From Asterella californica (taxonomy: Eukaryota > Streptophyta > Marchantiopsida > Marchantiales > Aytoniaceae), in assembly GCA_036924285.1 (NCBI GenBank), contig JAYKYS010000012.1, positions 3,348,001 through 3,412,000 of the forward strand: a stretch of DNA of 64,000 bases. The letters run 5' to 3'. The stretch's first letter is position 1; each line of letters starts with the position of its first letter. The notes under the pieces are model-generated. The model searched no databases and was not told the DNA's origin. It saw only the letters and a list, made by a program, of their open reading frames with translations. The position numbers and the translations under genes were made by a program. Below, piece by piece: positions 32,401-45,829 of this stretch.

Positions 32401-35189
32401 GATGGTCAGACTAGCGATGACTCTTTACGCACTTTTGATCGATAATTGCACTCTATCGTTTATTTGACAAGGACACGATATCTCTCGATTAGAAGGTGAC
32501 GATGATGTATACGAATGTACATTCAGATTTCATGGAGAAGCTCAACTTATTTGAGACAGTATAACATTTTGTAGCATCTAGCAAAGAGAATAGGACACTT
32601 GATCTCTACATGTGTTTCTTACATCTTTATTCAATTTATATCTCACTTTCTTGTCATTTTCTGCATACTTTTGTTTATCTAGTCCATCTCCATCGACTTG
32701 ATTGATCTACATAGCAAGGTAAGTATGCTTTTTCATTCTATATTTTTGTTTCTTCTAGGTTCGATGGTGAAACAACATTACATATTGTGGGGTGCTTCTA
32801 TGTATAGAGGTGTTTGGGAATATATATCCAAACACATATGTAGAGCTTCTTATGGACCAACCTTCTTCAGTTAAGATAGAAATTCTTTTATGTGGTCGAA
32901 AATGTCTCAACCAATATACAGATCATACAAACATTATCTTTGCATCTAGACATAGACTATAAGTTCTTGCATATTCCAAAGACACCCCAAGCTTAATTTT
33001 CTCTCTGGGAAAGTGTCTATGATTGTTTTCAAAAATCACTCTATTGCGTTGTGGCTGTTGTATCATGGGTTGTGACATATAATTAAATTTTTGTTCTTTT
33101 TCTTCAGTAAGTCTTATTGTGTAACTCACCACATGGTATAGTGGTTGTTGCTTTCACGGTTATCTGTTTGAGAGATTGTACATTAGTGAACTTGAGAGCT
33201 CAACTATCTATGTGTGTTCACTTGCTTGGCTCATGTCGTCAAATTTGAATATACGAATGAAAGCATTTGTCTTGTTCGTGAGTGTGACTCCGTGTTATGC
33301 ATGGAGGAGTTGTGAGAGTGATGACTATGTACATAGGATTGATCATAACTTCATATCTTCGTTACCAAATCTTATTTTTGTCACTTATAATTAGCATGAC
33401 TAAGACGAAAGATAAGATTTGAAACTTAAATTTTGAATGATAGTAGTGAAGAGTCAGAGTATAATTCTTGACAAGTTTGAGCTAGAATGAAGTTGTGAGT
33501 TGTAAGTTATAAGTTGTCAAAATTTAGATAACAACGTGATGAGTTTGGAGAGAAGTGAAATTTTGTCCACACCTCTTGGTTAATTCTAAGCAAACAACTT
33601 GAAGTTTAGAGGAAAAACTTTCTTTAGACAAGACAATAGAGTGAGAAAAGCTATGTTGTGAATTTGATGCGAAGATGGTAACGAAGAAAGAGCTGTGTCT
33701 CGTCGAAGTTGTTGGTTGAGAATTTATGACTACATAATACCATCATATTTGACAACACGTCAAAAGCTCAGTGTCTGCTGGCTGCATGCATGCCTTATCT
33801 TGCTGAGAATCTTAGTAGCCAAGTTTCTGATGATATGTTGCATGTTTCGTTTAGAGCTTGTTTGATCCATCAAAATGTGGATTTACAACGTCGATCATAA
33901 TAAGGATTCTAAGTCTTAGGATAAGAATGATCACTTTTTATCTAATATGATAAGAGCTACATAGATTCATTCTGATTGAGAACGGTACAATTGGAAAGCT
34001 TGCATCGTAAGCTATAGTTAGTGAAAGAACCATCTTAATTCAACTCTTTATCATTACATTACAGATGGTCAAAGTTGAACAATCTAACCATTTTTTATTA
34101 TAGAAAGGCATGAAGAGTGTACTATTAAAGCCGAATGTTTGATGGTGCTTCTATGCATCAATATGTGTGTGTCACAAGTACCTGCTGTCCTTGTAGAGTT
34201 GATTGTATCTGGATACTCCTTGTACCTGCTATCTGATTCTATGCTCAATTTGTGTTGTGTGGTGTGTGGGAGTTGCACTTAGGATTAAGCTAAGTCAATA
34301 GAAACAATGATAGGTTGGCACTAAGGTGAAGATAAAGATTTTTTGGTTGAGATTGTTAGGACACGAACGTTATACAAGCTTGCAGCTAGATATTATATAT
34401 ATTCCAATGCTAAACTTCACGTACTATGACAACGTCTTGAACTTACTCCTACATATAGCTATAGAGGTGGTTTCTCAAGATTTGAGAAACCACCTCTATT
34501 TTTTATCAAGTTCGACAATAATACATGAAAACTGCGAGAACTTGTCATCCTTGCCCCCTCCATCTTATTCCAGTTCAAACCTTAGTTGGTACATATTGTT
34601 TCTTCGCCGGGGTAGTGTGAGAAAGGAGAAGTGAAAAGAGATAATAAATAAGTCATTTGTTAGCAAAAGACTAGATTGTTTATCTATTAAAATTACTAAT
34701 TTAGAGAAAATAAAATACTTATAATTTTCATTTTTGATAATTAAAAATCTTTTTTTGTTTTAGGAAAAAAAAATTCTTTTTTTCACCTCATATCAAATCA
34801 TTTATTGACCAATGACTTAACTTTCAATCATTCTTTTTGTGATTGAATGGTTGGATATGGATCAAAAGAAATAAAAATAAAATCATAACATCACACATTT
34901 GAACCCCTAAATTTTAAATTTTATTAAGAAAAAATACAATCATTTGTTAGTGAATGACTTCTCTTTTCTCTCTTTTCACTTGTCCCCTTCTTCACCTATT
35001 CCACAAACAATCTTTTGCTTTATGTAGAAGATAAGTGCTTTTGTATGCTATTATATCTTTTGTACTTCAATAGTTGCAATAGTTCTCTTAGATCCATAGT
35101 TCATTATCTATATCATCTTTTGTATCTCCCTAGCATTTTTACACAATTAAACCTTTTGGACTTCTCGTTCCTCTACTGTCACTACATTT
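32401..35189. other. Non-coding stretch
   Basis: No supported gene. Only short frames (up to 102 codons). A perfect hairpin at 34461-34499 is listed separately. Confidence 0.45.
34461..34499. repeat. Perfect 18-bp hairpin, 3-nt loop, then T-run
   Basis: Arms ATAGAGGTGGTTTCTCAA and TTGAGAAACCACCTCTAT pair without mismatch around GAT and are followed by TTTTTT. The T-run would stop RNA polymerase III. The three-base loop is tight. Confidence 0.65.
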
Positions 35190-35860
35190 ATTTTGATCAC
35201 AATCGTGTCACTCCAGAGGCAAGCAAGGATCAAGAGGTTGAATCTGGTATTATCTGTGACTGTTTGTAGGATAAAATCAATCTCGATATATGTTATTTCT
35301 TGCTGCTTTTTGAGTTTCGAGCGCAAGCAATATTTATCTCACATCTTTTGTGTAGAATGAGGAGATAGTCTCTTGCATTTGTACTTTCAAGGTGTCGTAT
35401 GCATTTATGTCAAATAATCTATGGAAATGAAAAAATGCATTATGGAGATCTGATTAGCTTGTAGGAGCAGAGGTCTGTGTCAAACAACTATCCAATAAAG
35501 AACTTCACACTTTCGTAAGAATGGTAAGATATTGTTGAAAGATGACACTCGACATTATCATCACATTATGATAAAACAATTACTAGAGTATGATTGCTGA
35601 CAAGAAGGAATTATTCTCGCTTCTACGAGTCATACATACTAAAAATCATGTTGAGCTAACATACGTTAATATTTTACACAAAGCGCTTCAGTCCAACAGG
35701 TATAAGTATGCACATCCATGTTTCATTACTTTCGCTTGTTGTCTCTGTATCATGCTTTCTTTTGGCAAATATAATGCACGATCGCTGATGCATGATACAA
35801 TCCAGAATAAATATTATGATTCCTCTAGAACTCCTTTATCAGACCTCACAATGTAACCCT
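35190..35860 (+). pseudogene. Rep/HUH endonuclease-like pseudogene, copy R1
   Basis: This is the most degraded of four related copies. 35361-35417 reads 'LLHLYFQGVVCI', matching 'LLHLHFQ' of copy R3 with the second His changed to Tyr (codon at 35382). 'VKQLSNKELHTFVRMVRYC' follows in another frame, with a TGA where the Leu of the YCxK motif should be (Tyr at 35530-35532). 35590-35856 is open and aligns with the C-terminal part of R3 ('KELFSLL', 'VELTYVNILHKALQSNRYK'). Shifts and stops make it inactive. Family reasoning is given under R3. Confidence 0.65.
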
Positions 35861-36794
35861 ACAACAACAACATATTCGTCTACAAAGAAAATAATCTCTA
35901 TCCTCATTGCAAGCACAAATACAATGACAGCAATTCCCAACAAGGCATAACGAACATGGAGTTCTACAAAGATGAAGCGGCCAAGTTCAGCGAACAGATC
36001 CAAAAGAAAACTGAAATCCAGAACCCCATGGTAGACAAAGATTCTCCAAATAGGTGACGCTTACACATGCTTTCCTCCTATATAACTTGAAACATCCTGC
36101 ATAAGTAACAACTTTTCCTATAGTACTCTAGTCTTTCCATAATTTCAATTTTCTTAAATAAATAATAAAATATTTACGGAAAAACGTATCTTTTACCTGA
36201 TTTCCATATCGGATCAGAACCTGAATCAATAAATGAAAGAGTTACATGCATGATCCATTGCAGATACTTGACAACTTCCCTTTCTTCCAGCACCATAGCA
36301 AGGGAAACAAAAACCAAGATAAATGTTGTCTTATATGACAATGAAGACTTTGATCAAATAAACACCTTGTAATACGAATAAAATAGGTACATGAGTTGTA
36401 AATATATGGCTAGCGTAATAAAAATCTCTTTTGTGACTTTACCTTGGATTCTCAATACTTTTGTTTTTCCATTCCTTTCAATGACATCAGTGTCCTAGCT
36501 ATGTTTGTGACCAAATAACTTTTCTAAAGGAAAAGAACAAGAGAGCACCCATCTTGAGATGGTTTTCAGGTTAGATGTCTCTAAAGTTGTAGATGGCACT
36601 ATCTCCAACCTCACCCCATAAAAATCAAAACGGGATTATTTGAATTTAAATCTATAAGCCTCGAGTGTAAGACATCGCCGGATTATGCAGAAAATGCTCG
36701 AAAGTCGGATCAAAACGTTTCTAACGACTGTGAGAAAAGGAAGCTATAGAAACAGAATGATTACGAGTATTCTAAAAGCTGTTACAGGGTACCT
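35861..36794. other. Non-coding, AT-rich
   Basis: No supported gene; only short frames. Confidence 0.45.
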
Positions 36795-37129
36795 TCTGGA
36801 GATATCCCGTTCGGTTTACCTCGAAACTCCATAGAATCTTCTTACGGGGACGACGGCAAAGTCTTACATGGTGAGGTTTGAGAATAGCTATTCACGCCTT
36901 ACCGGGTGAGGTGTCAGTTTGCAGCTACTAAGGACTTCATTTGAGTGAACTAAAGACTTCATCATGTTGCATGCATACAGTTCGTACGTCTGGAGGCATC
37001 CCGTTGGGTTTACCTCGAAAACTCCATAAGATCTTTTGTTACGGGAACGACGGAAATGTCTTACAGAGTGAGGTTTGAGAACAGCTGAATTCGTGCCTTA
37101 TCGGATGAGGTGTGAGTTTGCAGCTACTA
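36795..37129 (+). repeat. About 140-bp direct repeat, period 195
   Basis: 36795-36930 and 36990-37129 share TCTGGAG, ATCCCGTT, GGTTTACCTCGAAA, TCTTACA, GTGAGGTTTGAGAA and GAGTTTGCAGCTACTA-type blocks in order, with scattered differences. Confidence 0.75.
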
Positions 37130-39384
37130 CAGTTGACACTATTTTCTCGGAAGTTGTCTGAGGTACAAAACTGCAGTAGTCACTGTACTGAACAGGTCAC
37201 ACGCTCTAATGTACCTTCCATTTGATTATTTCAGTTTTTCTCTCCATGTCCAGCCAAAGGGAAAGAGAAACGTTGAGACATGTACACAGAGCTGTCAAGT
37301 ACTGTACACTTACAAATATCCAGTGAATATGTAATTTCTAGAGGGCATGGTTGGACACGTCACAGAAACACCTACCCGAGAGACGACTGTAGGGAGGGCA
37401 GTCTCTGCAAGCCATCCGGTACTGGAACAACGGGCCGCAGAGTCTGCCTTCCTACAACCGTACCGTACCACAGTCCCTGCTACTGTACAATACGGTCAAC
37501 CGTGGTGGAAGTTTGTTTTGATAGTGTTCATAATTCGACATTGCTAACTGACTTTTAACTGTCAAGAGTATGGTTCGGCTGTGCATCAGACACAACGGTA
37601 CTTTTCTTTTCTCATTATTTTAGAGTTCAATTTTACTTTACTTTTGCTCATTTTCTTTTATTTTCATTTCACTACAGGTAATAGTATAATTAGAAGGTGG
37701 GAGGGATTTTGAATCATTTATTCTTTAGTCTTTCTTGTCAGAAAGGTTAAACTTCGAGTGAATAATTGCAGAAATGTCATTTTCATGTATAATTGTATAT
37801 TCACCTCATATACACTTAGAAAGCGGAAAAGATTAAAGAATAAATTAATATTAAAATTAATATTTTTTTGATAAACAGGGTCTCGGAGTTATATCCTTAG
37901 CAGTGCATGAGTCCATACCCAACTTATGGGTTATTTCTGGATCTGCTGGTAACTCTGAGACTCTTGAGACACATATTACAGATAGATTTGATTTCTTTTA
38001 CTATAACGTTTACACGTTTTCAGAGAAGAGAAAATGGGATTGGATGTACAAGGCAGTGGGGGGAGGATATTGTTTTGAGGATTAAGCATCTACATGTCTC
38101 TCATTTTGCTTGTATGGTTATGGACGTAGCTACTCAAGGCTACCAATATCTCCATCTTTTCTTGTAAGCAGTACAATCATACCATGATGGATACAGTTGA
38201 AGCATTTTGTCACAAACATTGCACCACACTTCTGCTAGCTCCTACCAGACACTTTAGCATTTTCTGTTTGATATATAATTCTGGGATATATAATTTATGG
38301 TTTTTAGTTTCTGACGGTTCTTTTTCCCGGAATAGAAAAATAGCCAATAAGAACGAAAAAGGAAACGTAGATGGATGGGCTTTGTAAACAGACACAGTAC
38401 TCTTTGCTTTCTGCGAGGGAAGAGAGTACACTGTCTTGAACGTTTTATAACTAAGCATGAAAGAAAAATGAAAGAAAAGGTAAGAAAAACAAGACATTAT
38501 GTTTGGAGTGATTTTGCCAAGATTATATATGCATTTGCTTGAGAATCATGTTATATTAAATATTTAGTATAATTAAGTTTAATATTAGTGTAATTAGAAT
38601 TAAGATTGTAATATGCATCCTAAGCTGAGTGGACATAGATGGTTGGACACAAGACAGCTGTAAAGTTTGTTGGTTTGATGTATTTTAATGTATGACTACT
38701 TTTAGCCATAAATCAAGAGGTATGCATCTTGCCCTCTCTCTCTTAAACCCACAGTGTGGGTATAAAACTCGCTGTTTCACAGAAATGCTTACATGGCATT
38801 TTGCTGGATAGCTTTGCCTAGTATTATGAGGCTTCCCTGTCCCCTTGCGATCTTTTAATAAATTTACTTCTCTCTTCGAAAAAAAATGAAAAACAAACTT
38901 TGTTTAGCACTAGACGTTTTCAGTTCCGCTTGAGGTTATATTGACTATCACAGAAATATTGTTGTGCAAGAATTTATCGAGGTCAGGCATTTCTTTTAAA
39001 TTATTTATTATTGTCTGTCGTTTACGGCCAAGAATGATCAGGACCGATATCATGCTAGAAAAACCTATTAAGCACAAAAGTATTACTTGATCCATCCGAG
39101 TGAAATTTAAACCTTAAAATGATTTCACGGTGGTTTAAAGATAGAGAGGTCTATCTTAAATATGCATGCCTACCATCCCTATCCGAAATGAAAAGCCTCT
39201 CCCTTCTAGAAGAGAAAAATAAATTCTCACCTTCGTTTCCGAGGTTCTGCTTGGTTTTCAATTCTGCAAAATGGACGATTAGCTAGGCAAATGCCTAGAA
39301 AAACCAATCAATGGAATCAACCCTTTGGATGAACAATTTAGAAACTTTTATGAATAATTATCGTTCACATCAGAGAAGTAGTTC
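37130..39384. other. Non-coding stretch
   Basis: No supported gene. 37280-37560 is a little GC-richer with a 92-codon frame of no known type. At about 37905-37965 the phrase TTATGGGTTATTTCTGGATC marks an incomplete paired-hairpin repeat body. A small minus frame at 38910-39095 has a hydrophobic N-terminus but no recognisable homology. Confidence 0.4.
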
Positions 39385-39705
39385 AGTATGCATGCAAGAT
39401 CAACTTCTCTTAACTTCTGCTCGTTTATTGTTATCGAGAAAATATATAAATGTTTAGCAAAAAATCCTATCCTATACTGATAAGAAAAATTAAAGTATTT
39501 GATAAATATTAACGGCTAGTCGAGATGATCCGAACATAAACCATAAGAGGAGCCTAGGCAGACGCACTCTCCAAAGTACATATCGGACTATTGATAATCA
39601 CGCGATAACATTTTATAAAAAGTTATTACCTAATTCTTTTAAACAGAAATGTTAGGTAATAAATGAAACTCACGTATTTGCGATGGAGGAGGTGAATATG
39701 CAAAG
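39385..39705 (-). repeat. Paired-hairpin repeat, minus-strand copy e
   Basis: In + coordinates it begins with GCATGCAAGATCAACTTC (39390-39407), the reverse complement of the family's end. It runs through AT-rich DNA to the hairpin AGTTATTACCTAATTC / GTTAGGTAATAAAT (39621-39664) and ends with the worn outer hairpin GAGGAGGTGAATATGC (about 39687-39702). Confidence 0.65.
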
Positions 39706-41399
39706 GAATTAGCCTTTTGAGAATACTTATGCTTCCTGAGCTTTTGGTAGTAAAGAAGGAAAACAACAAACATGCAAAATAGAGGAGAAATTTTTGACCT
39801 AAAGAATGACAAGCAGAATGAAAATGTGCTATAAAGAAAATAAATGTAGTCGTAAATCATATTAATATGTATAAATGTTAATGATACGTCTTGCAATTGG
39901 CTAAGGCGTTGTGAGTTGAAAACTCTACATTTCTTTTCTTGATAATGTACAGAACTATATTGCTTATATGCAAAAATGAGATGATGCATCTCCGTGCATC
40001 ACTCGACTGATGGTGTGATAGACGACAAACGACGAGGTGAGGCACAAATTTGCATAACGAATATGTGAAAAATAGAAAAAATAATTTATGGCATGGTATG
40101 CTAAACGTGCATGCACATCGCACACCCCATAGACCGTACACAATTTGAAATTTCCTCCTAGGTTCATGCATCAGGACTCCACTTTCATATATCTTCTTCA
40201 TGAAGCGGTTCTCTTCTTGCGACCTCTAGTCTAGAGTCACATTGACAATTTCGCGGATCTGGTGCAGCTAACGGGTCCGTCTCTTCATTCTTTTGCTGTG
40301 CGTACATACGTGAACTAATCGTTTCTCATCGTAAGACTATTTTTCCTTCTTGCAGCGATTGCTGTCGCACACCGATTACCATTCCATTTTCTCGCATTGT
40401 ATTATGTGCTCGTCGATCTTCGGACCCTCCTCCTGAACTAGATTGCACACGTCTTCAAACTTTCTCTTTACACAAGCTCCTCTCTCTAATCTTCTGTCTT
40501 TTTGAAATACGTCTGTGCGATAGGTATACTATTGGACAATCTCTATCTCTTCTCATTCTTTTGGTGCACTGCTTACACGACTATGTATGCAGTATGGACA
40601 TCCTCGTCGGAGAAATCTATGCCGGTCACACATATGTAGGTCCGTGGGTTTGCATACATTACACTTTATCATCTCGACTGCATCTAATGGAGCTAAGTCT
40701 TCGCCACGAATACCGTTTTACTTTGTCGTTTCATTCCTTTTGTTATGTACTTTGAATTTATCGTGATTTCTCATTCCGCTGCTTGTTTCACTTCTTGTCT
40801 TCGTTGTTGTATGTTATTCGTCATGTCTATAGCTTTTCAATTCTCTCTTTCTAAATCCACTGTCTCGTCCATTAATACAATCAATTCTTCCGCATTAGCT
40901 CTTTTGTCTTCATTACCTCCTCTGTCTTCATGGTCTAGTCCATCCTCTGCAGAAAACTCTTCCGCTATACGCAATCAAGACTTAAGACTTCCGCATGTAT
41001 TTCTACTCGTTCTTTTGAAGATCTCACCACCGTTCTCATCCCTTTATTCTTTTTCTCGATCAACAAACTGTATCATCAGCTTTGATTATCGTTGTCTTGA
41101 ATACCACATGGTTTACATATACCTTGACTTAGATTCTGCCCACAAGCTCCTGACTTTGTTCTAGAAACATAATTTGTCAAAATCGGTCATTTCTGATCCT
41201 CGCCGGTAGACCAATATTCGAGACCTTACTTGTACTTGGGCACAACTGATGACTAATACGGGCTTATATTGGGAGCTAAAGATCTCTACCCTAAATATTA
41301 CATTAGTGGTGTCACGGAGCCACTACGTCCAACCGTTCATTACATTTATCGTCATTCTACCTCCACTTCAGTTTCTTTCTTGTGCCCTCACTTTTCAAA
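39706..41399. other. Non-coding or unrecognised
   Basis: Overlapping minus frames at 39639-40201 (up to 116 codons) and + frames at 40561-41164 (up to 139 codons) are rich in Ser, Phe, Leu and Cys and show nothing I know. 40745-41164 may be the decayed upstream part of Rep copy R2, because a Ser-rich region precedes Rep in other copies too, but I cannot align it. Confidence 0.3.
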
Positions 41400-42332
41400 C
41401 CCGTCTCATCTCGATGATCCTCATGAGACTAGTTCGAGCTAAGAAATCACATCATTGAAAGAAAATCTAGAAGTATCGGTGATAGTGTGCAAGACGGAGA
41501 GAGACCTTGACTTATCATATCTTAGTGTACTCGGTGACTTTTGCAGTGCGATTGTCTATCAAGAACAAGGTGGAGCACTCTTTCACTTTCATTTCCAAGG
41601 CGTGGTTTGTATAACAGCCAAGACACCAATAGAAGTCAAGAAGAGATTGACATCGGCTCTCGAGTGACATACAAGTAGACAAATTGGGGGTGAGATTTGT
41701 CTAAAATTTCTTAGCAACCGTGTCCTTCATACATATGTCAGTATGATTTGGTACTGCATGAAGGACGCTGGTGAAGAGCACCACCATGTCCACAGCAAAA
41801 ACATCATCGGGAGTATGCTTACAAACGGTAAGAAACTGTACACTTTGCTTGGAGCTTGCGATACCAAAAATTGTATAGAACTCAATTACTCCAACATTCT
41901 TTCTCGTGCGCTTCAATACAATAAATACAGAAACTCTTATCTTTTATCTTCCACGTTTAGAACATGCTTTCGTGTTATGCTGATCTCAAGCAAATATTCG
42001 GCCTCTCAAAGGTCGCTTAGGCAATCACATATACAAGTGAAGCGGTGGACTCTTTATGGAAATAGTTTTTGCATCCAAAGTTTATCACTCCAGAAGACAT
42101 ACTGTACTTTGGAGAGACAATCCTCGCTGTTTGAACTGTAAATGCAGGTACAGAGATACAACTCGACATGAAAGATCCGAACATGAGCAAGTGTAAGACC
42201 CGGAAAAGAACGACATTCCACATGCATCCGTATAGCACGCTGATGAACTATCAGTGCCAGAGTTTATGCTACTCACAGATGTGTTGACAAGAGGAACTGG
42301 TGTAGATAGAGCAATTGCGTACGAAAAAAACT
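41400..42332 (+). pseudogene. Rep/HUH endonuclease-like pseudogene, copy R2
   Basis: From 41455 to 42141 a single frame is readable with only one stop (TGA 41665-41667, where copy R3 has Trp). The likely motif I strand is 'VSVIVCKT'. Motif II, 'GGALFHFHFQGVVCI', has its His codons at 41584 and 41590. Motif III, 'WYCMKDAGEEHHHV', has its Tyr at 41752-41754, 56 codons from the first His, the same distance as in R3. 'GKKLYTLLGACDTKNCIELN' and 'NILSRALQYNKYRNS' follow. After a shift the end reads 'LSVPEFMLLTDVLTRGTG' (about 42250-42305), like the end of R3. Near-intact but inactive as read. See R3 for assignment. Confidence 0.75.
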
Positions 42333-42668
42333 AATATATTTCAATTAGAGCTTTTTCCACCGTAACTATAGGCACGTTATTAACCATAGATATATACTAG
42401 TGCAGAAGTCAGTTTAGAGCTACATTATATCTGTACAGAAACATAATTTATAGCTATGTCCATAGATTAGAGCACAGAAAAATGTAGCAAGGTAATAAAC
42501 AGAACAAGTACTGTCACATCATGTACACAAATAATTCTATGTAACAGCAGTTAGTTGGAAAATAAAGTTGCCAAGCCCACCGTGGCTTTTGCTCGTTGAA
42601 ATTGACGTTCGATAATACTCTAGCCTAACAATGGAGTCCATGTTTCTCGATGTAGCAAAGGCAACTTG

Positions 42669-42963
42669 GAGGTTCCTTGAGCTTGATCATACCCCTTACG
42701 GGTTATTGACAGTAGAACCAGTCATTTTATCTTTTGGTTCATCATTTTAGTACTTCTAATTTTTACTAAATATCACTGTAATTCAAAATATTTAACATTA
42801 TTCAAAATAGTTACATGCTCAAAAATTTAATATTTGCAGTCTCAAATCCGAGTAACATCACAAAGTGACTAGTTTTACAGGCAACAGCCAGTCAGGGGTG
42901 TGATCAAGCCATACATCGTAAGAGGGGTGTGATGAAGCTCAAAGAACCTACTGGGGGTGTCTG
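42669..42963. mobile_element. MULE-type MITE, inverted copy
   Basis: The left end GGTTCCTTGAGCTTGATCAT and the right end ATGAAGCTCAAAGAACCTAC are inverted relative to each other. The inner blocks CAGTCAGGGGTGTGATCAAG and CAAAGTGACTAGTTTTACAG match, on the opposite strand, the left arm of the MITE at 29.9 kb. The outermost CAGAAATTTG ends are missing and no target duplication is visible. Confidence 0.7.
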
Positions 42964-44045
42964 ATATATGAACTATGCGTAGATGATTATGCAAGCCAGA
43001 TTATGATGATGAATAACCATGCAGAAAACTCGATATAATCAACATTGAGATCCACAAAATTCTTGCATGAGGAGAAGAGAAGGTGAGGCATACGTACAGG
43101 TACAGGTAGTGGAAGTCTGTACTTAAACCCTCAGCGAAGAAAAGCAAGAAAAATAACATTTAATTATTTTTCTCACGGGGTACTTTAGAGTGAAAACAAT
43201 ACCATGGTTTGTTTCAAGAAACCACAAAATCTTTGTGAGCATTTCTCAATCGATATTCAACAATCTGTTTTGATGTGAATTATGTATTGTAAAGCACTTA
43301 GAGTCAGTGAGCATGGACCTGGTTGAATGACCAGACAAGACAAACTCACCCAAAGAACAATTAGTCATAATTGTAATACAGTAACTTGATAACGACTCTT
43401 TTCTGGTGTTTAATCTGGTTCTTAAAGGATAATTGCTAGTATCCGGCAGCCAGGTTTACTAAAATATACATATTAAGTAAATTATATATATGATAACACA
43501 ATTAACTCTAATCGCAGACAGTGCACCCGCAAAACGAGATCCTACTGGTTACCAGGACTATTTATAGGGGCACCGGGGGTTTAAAAGGCCTGTAGGTATA
43601 CTTTTGCCTCTTATACGGGAATATTGCGATTCGCGTGGTTTGTTTGTTGCTTGGTTCTCGCGGCTCGGCGTACCGTGGTCATGGTTAGGGCACACCTGAG
43701 TTGTGGGCCAGGAGGCCAGGAACAGGCCGTTGCAGTGTGTAAATTATACTTTTATCTTTTTATTTATCTTTCGAATTCCAAAACCTTTGAAGATCTCTCC
43801 TCCCATCATCTTATGGAAGCATGCATATTAGGGCTTGTTAAGAATAATAATACCCATGTAGATTTTTCTCTCGATAAGGTTCAAACGATGAAAGAAGAAA
43901 ATCCTCGTCAACCATTTTCTGTGTATTTTCTTTTGTTCAAAAATCAAATAATCTATTTTAATATTCTTGTTTTTGCTTAATACCTTTTTTCTCTTATATA
44001 TTTCTTTATTTCTGCCACGGAAGATGCGGCAGAAAGCTCAGGTTG
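42964..44045. other. Non-coding stretch
   Basis: No supported gene. 43624-43980 is open for 118 codons but lacks any recognisable feature. Confidence 0.4.
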
Positions 44046-44145
44046 CATGCATACTTCACGTATTCCATCGTCATATGGAGGAGATAATACACACGGGGTT
44101 TAATATTTGACTAAATTTTAGAGTTTAGTCAAAATATTTAATACT
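44046..44145 (+). repeat. Paired-hairpin repeat, variant copy
   Basis: GCATGCATACTTCACGTATTC starts an outer hairpin (partner GGAGGAGATAATAC). Next comes a different inner palindrome, TTTAATATTTGACTAAA / TTTAGTCAAAATATTTAA. The two-hairpin layout is kept while the inner sequence differs from the other copies. Confidence 0.5.
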
Positions 44146-44303
44146 TATTTTGATTTTATTTTGATTCTTGATCGATAAATTGCACTTTTATATTCAAGAA
44201 GTCTTGCATATGTCCACAGTGTTTACAGTTTCTTTCCGTCTTTTCCATTTTGAACGTGCAAAGTGGATCTCTTGATATTTGTCTTCCCTCTATAGTTCGC
44301 ATG

Positions 44304-44425
44304 TTATTTCCAAGCATTGTCTTTATTTAGTTTTGATAAAAACAATATAGTTTTTTCGAAACGTTTGTTTCCAAGCATTGTCCTTATTTAGTTTTGATAG
44401 AAATGATATGGTTCTTTTGAAACAT
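44304..44425 (+). repeat. Two-unit tandem repeat, about 61 bp
   Basis: TTTCCAAGCATTGTC(T/C)TTATT, TAGTTTTGATA and GTT(T/C)TTTCGAAAC-like blocks occur twice in order. Confidence 0.7.
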
Positions 44426-44819
44426 TATTTCCTGTAGTTCTCCATGCCGAAATTCATAAAAATAATCTCTAAATATTTCTTTCTTGAATTTTAGTCCAAT
44501 GAATTTCTCTGCATCCTGGTCTGAAATTCATCTTGGATACATATCGCAGTTTTGCACTCATGCATAATCCTATACAGCAATGCACTCCTTGCTACAGAGA
44601 GACATACTGACATTTACATAATTAGGGTTGAGAAATTTTCCCCAGGTGCAAGTTACAGTCTTGAACAATTTGTCATGTGTGTACCGTAATCTGTGGAGAA
44701 AAAGTGAGAAAGAAATACTTTCAAGAAGGAGAGAATATACATAGAAGTTGCGGTTCCAACCAGGGAACGGAAACGGACAGACGGGAAAAGTGGGATTTAA
44801 ATTCACGTCGTCGGTAAGA

Positions 44820-45330
44820 CGCGGGAGTTGTGGTGTTTGCTGTTAGGGCAAGCTGGTGTGTTATCGGGTTTTCGACTTGGGGGTTAGGACAAGTTGCTGT
44901 GTTATCGTCTTCGCGGGACGAGGCGTTGCTGTTCTTTGTCTTTTGGATTTTTGAGCGATTTCGACTGTGTTATCGTCTTCGGGGTTAGGGCTGCCTCGTC
45001 TTCGCTTTGTTTGATGACGGGTCCTGCTGCGGAGATGGAGTATCATGCTATTCGGAGGTGCTGTTTTCTCTGTGGCGGGGCCCAGCTGCCGAGGTGAGAG
45101 ATTTCGTAACCTTCCTGTCGACCACGAGAAGAGATGCACGATGTTGGATTTTTCTCGGTGCTGTTTACTTTTCATCATTCGTTACTTTTGGAGGTTCTGC
45201 TGTTTTTTGGTTTCCTTTGTTGCGCAGTTCGTAGTTTTGGAGTTTTTGCTGTTTCGGTCTCTCTGGTTTCCTCGTTTGTCGTTTTGGAGGTTCTGCTGTT
45301 TTTCGGTCTCCCTTGTTACTGTGGCGGTCT
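44820..45330 (+). repeat. GC-richer stretch with short direct repeats
   Basis: GTGTTATCG occurs at about 44858, 44900 and 44968, each near a GTTAGG or GTCTTCG word. GTTTTGGAG(G)TT(C)TGCTGTTT(TT) occurs three times between 45180 and 45305. Several overlapping frames are open here on both strands because of composition; none is recognisable. It may be the 5' non-coding part of the element carrying Rep copy R3. Confidence 0.5.
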
Positions 45331-45829
45331 TGGGCTATCGGAGAGATGGACACCTGAAGGGAGGCGCTGTATCGCACGGTCGGTTTCCTCTCACAATTCT
45401 TTGCTTCGTTGTTGTTGCCTATCTCGGTTGCTTTTCTGCTCTACGTCTTTTGGACTAACAGTTTCGTGCTTTCGTGCTTTCTCTTCTTTGATCCCGTCAA
45501 AAAGATATCATTTTCTGTCTTTTGCTGTCATGTATTTTTGCTTCTTTGCTGTGTTCCTCGTTCGTGGCCTTCGGGGAGTGGCGCTCGCCGTGCTGTGGCT
45601 GCCGTTGTTCTGCCAGCAGCAGCAGTGACCCTAGCACCGTCTTGCCGCTGGACTGTGAGGCAGCATGTCAATTTACTTATGGTGACACTGCTCGGTCAGC
45701 AATAATGAGGAGTCTGTGTCCATGCTTGTCCTGCTTCATTTAGGTACGTTCACTTCACTCCGTGCTATACATATTGTAGTCTTTTCCACGCCGCTTTCAC
45801 TCGATGATGACTTTATTACCACTCCGGTC

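Noticed and set aside
45134..45628. Open frame of 164 codons and overlapping frames at 44.9-45.7 kb
   Set aside because: Several frames on both strands are open together, the translation is Phe/Leu/Ser repeats from a direct repeat, and none matches a known protein.
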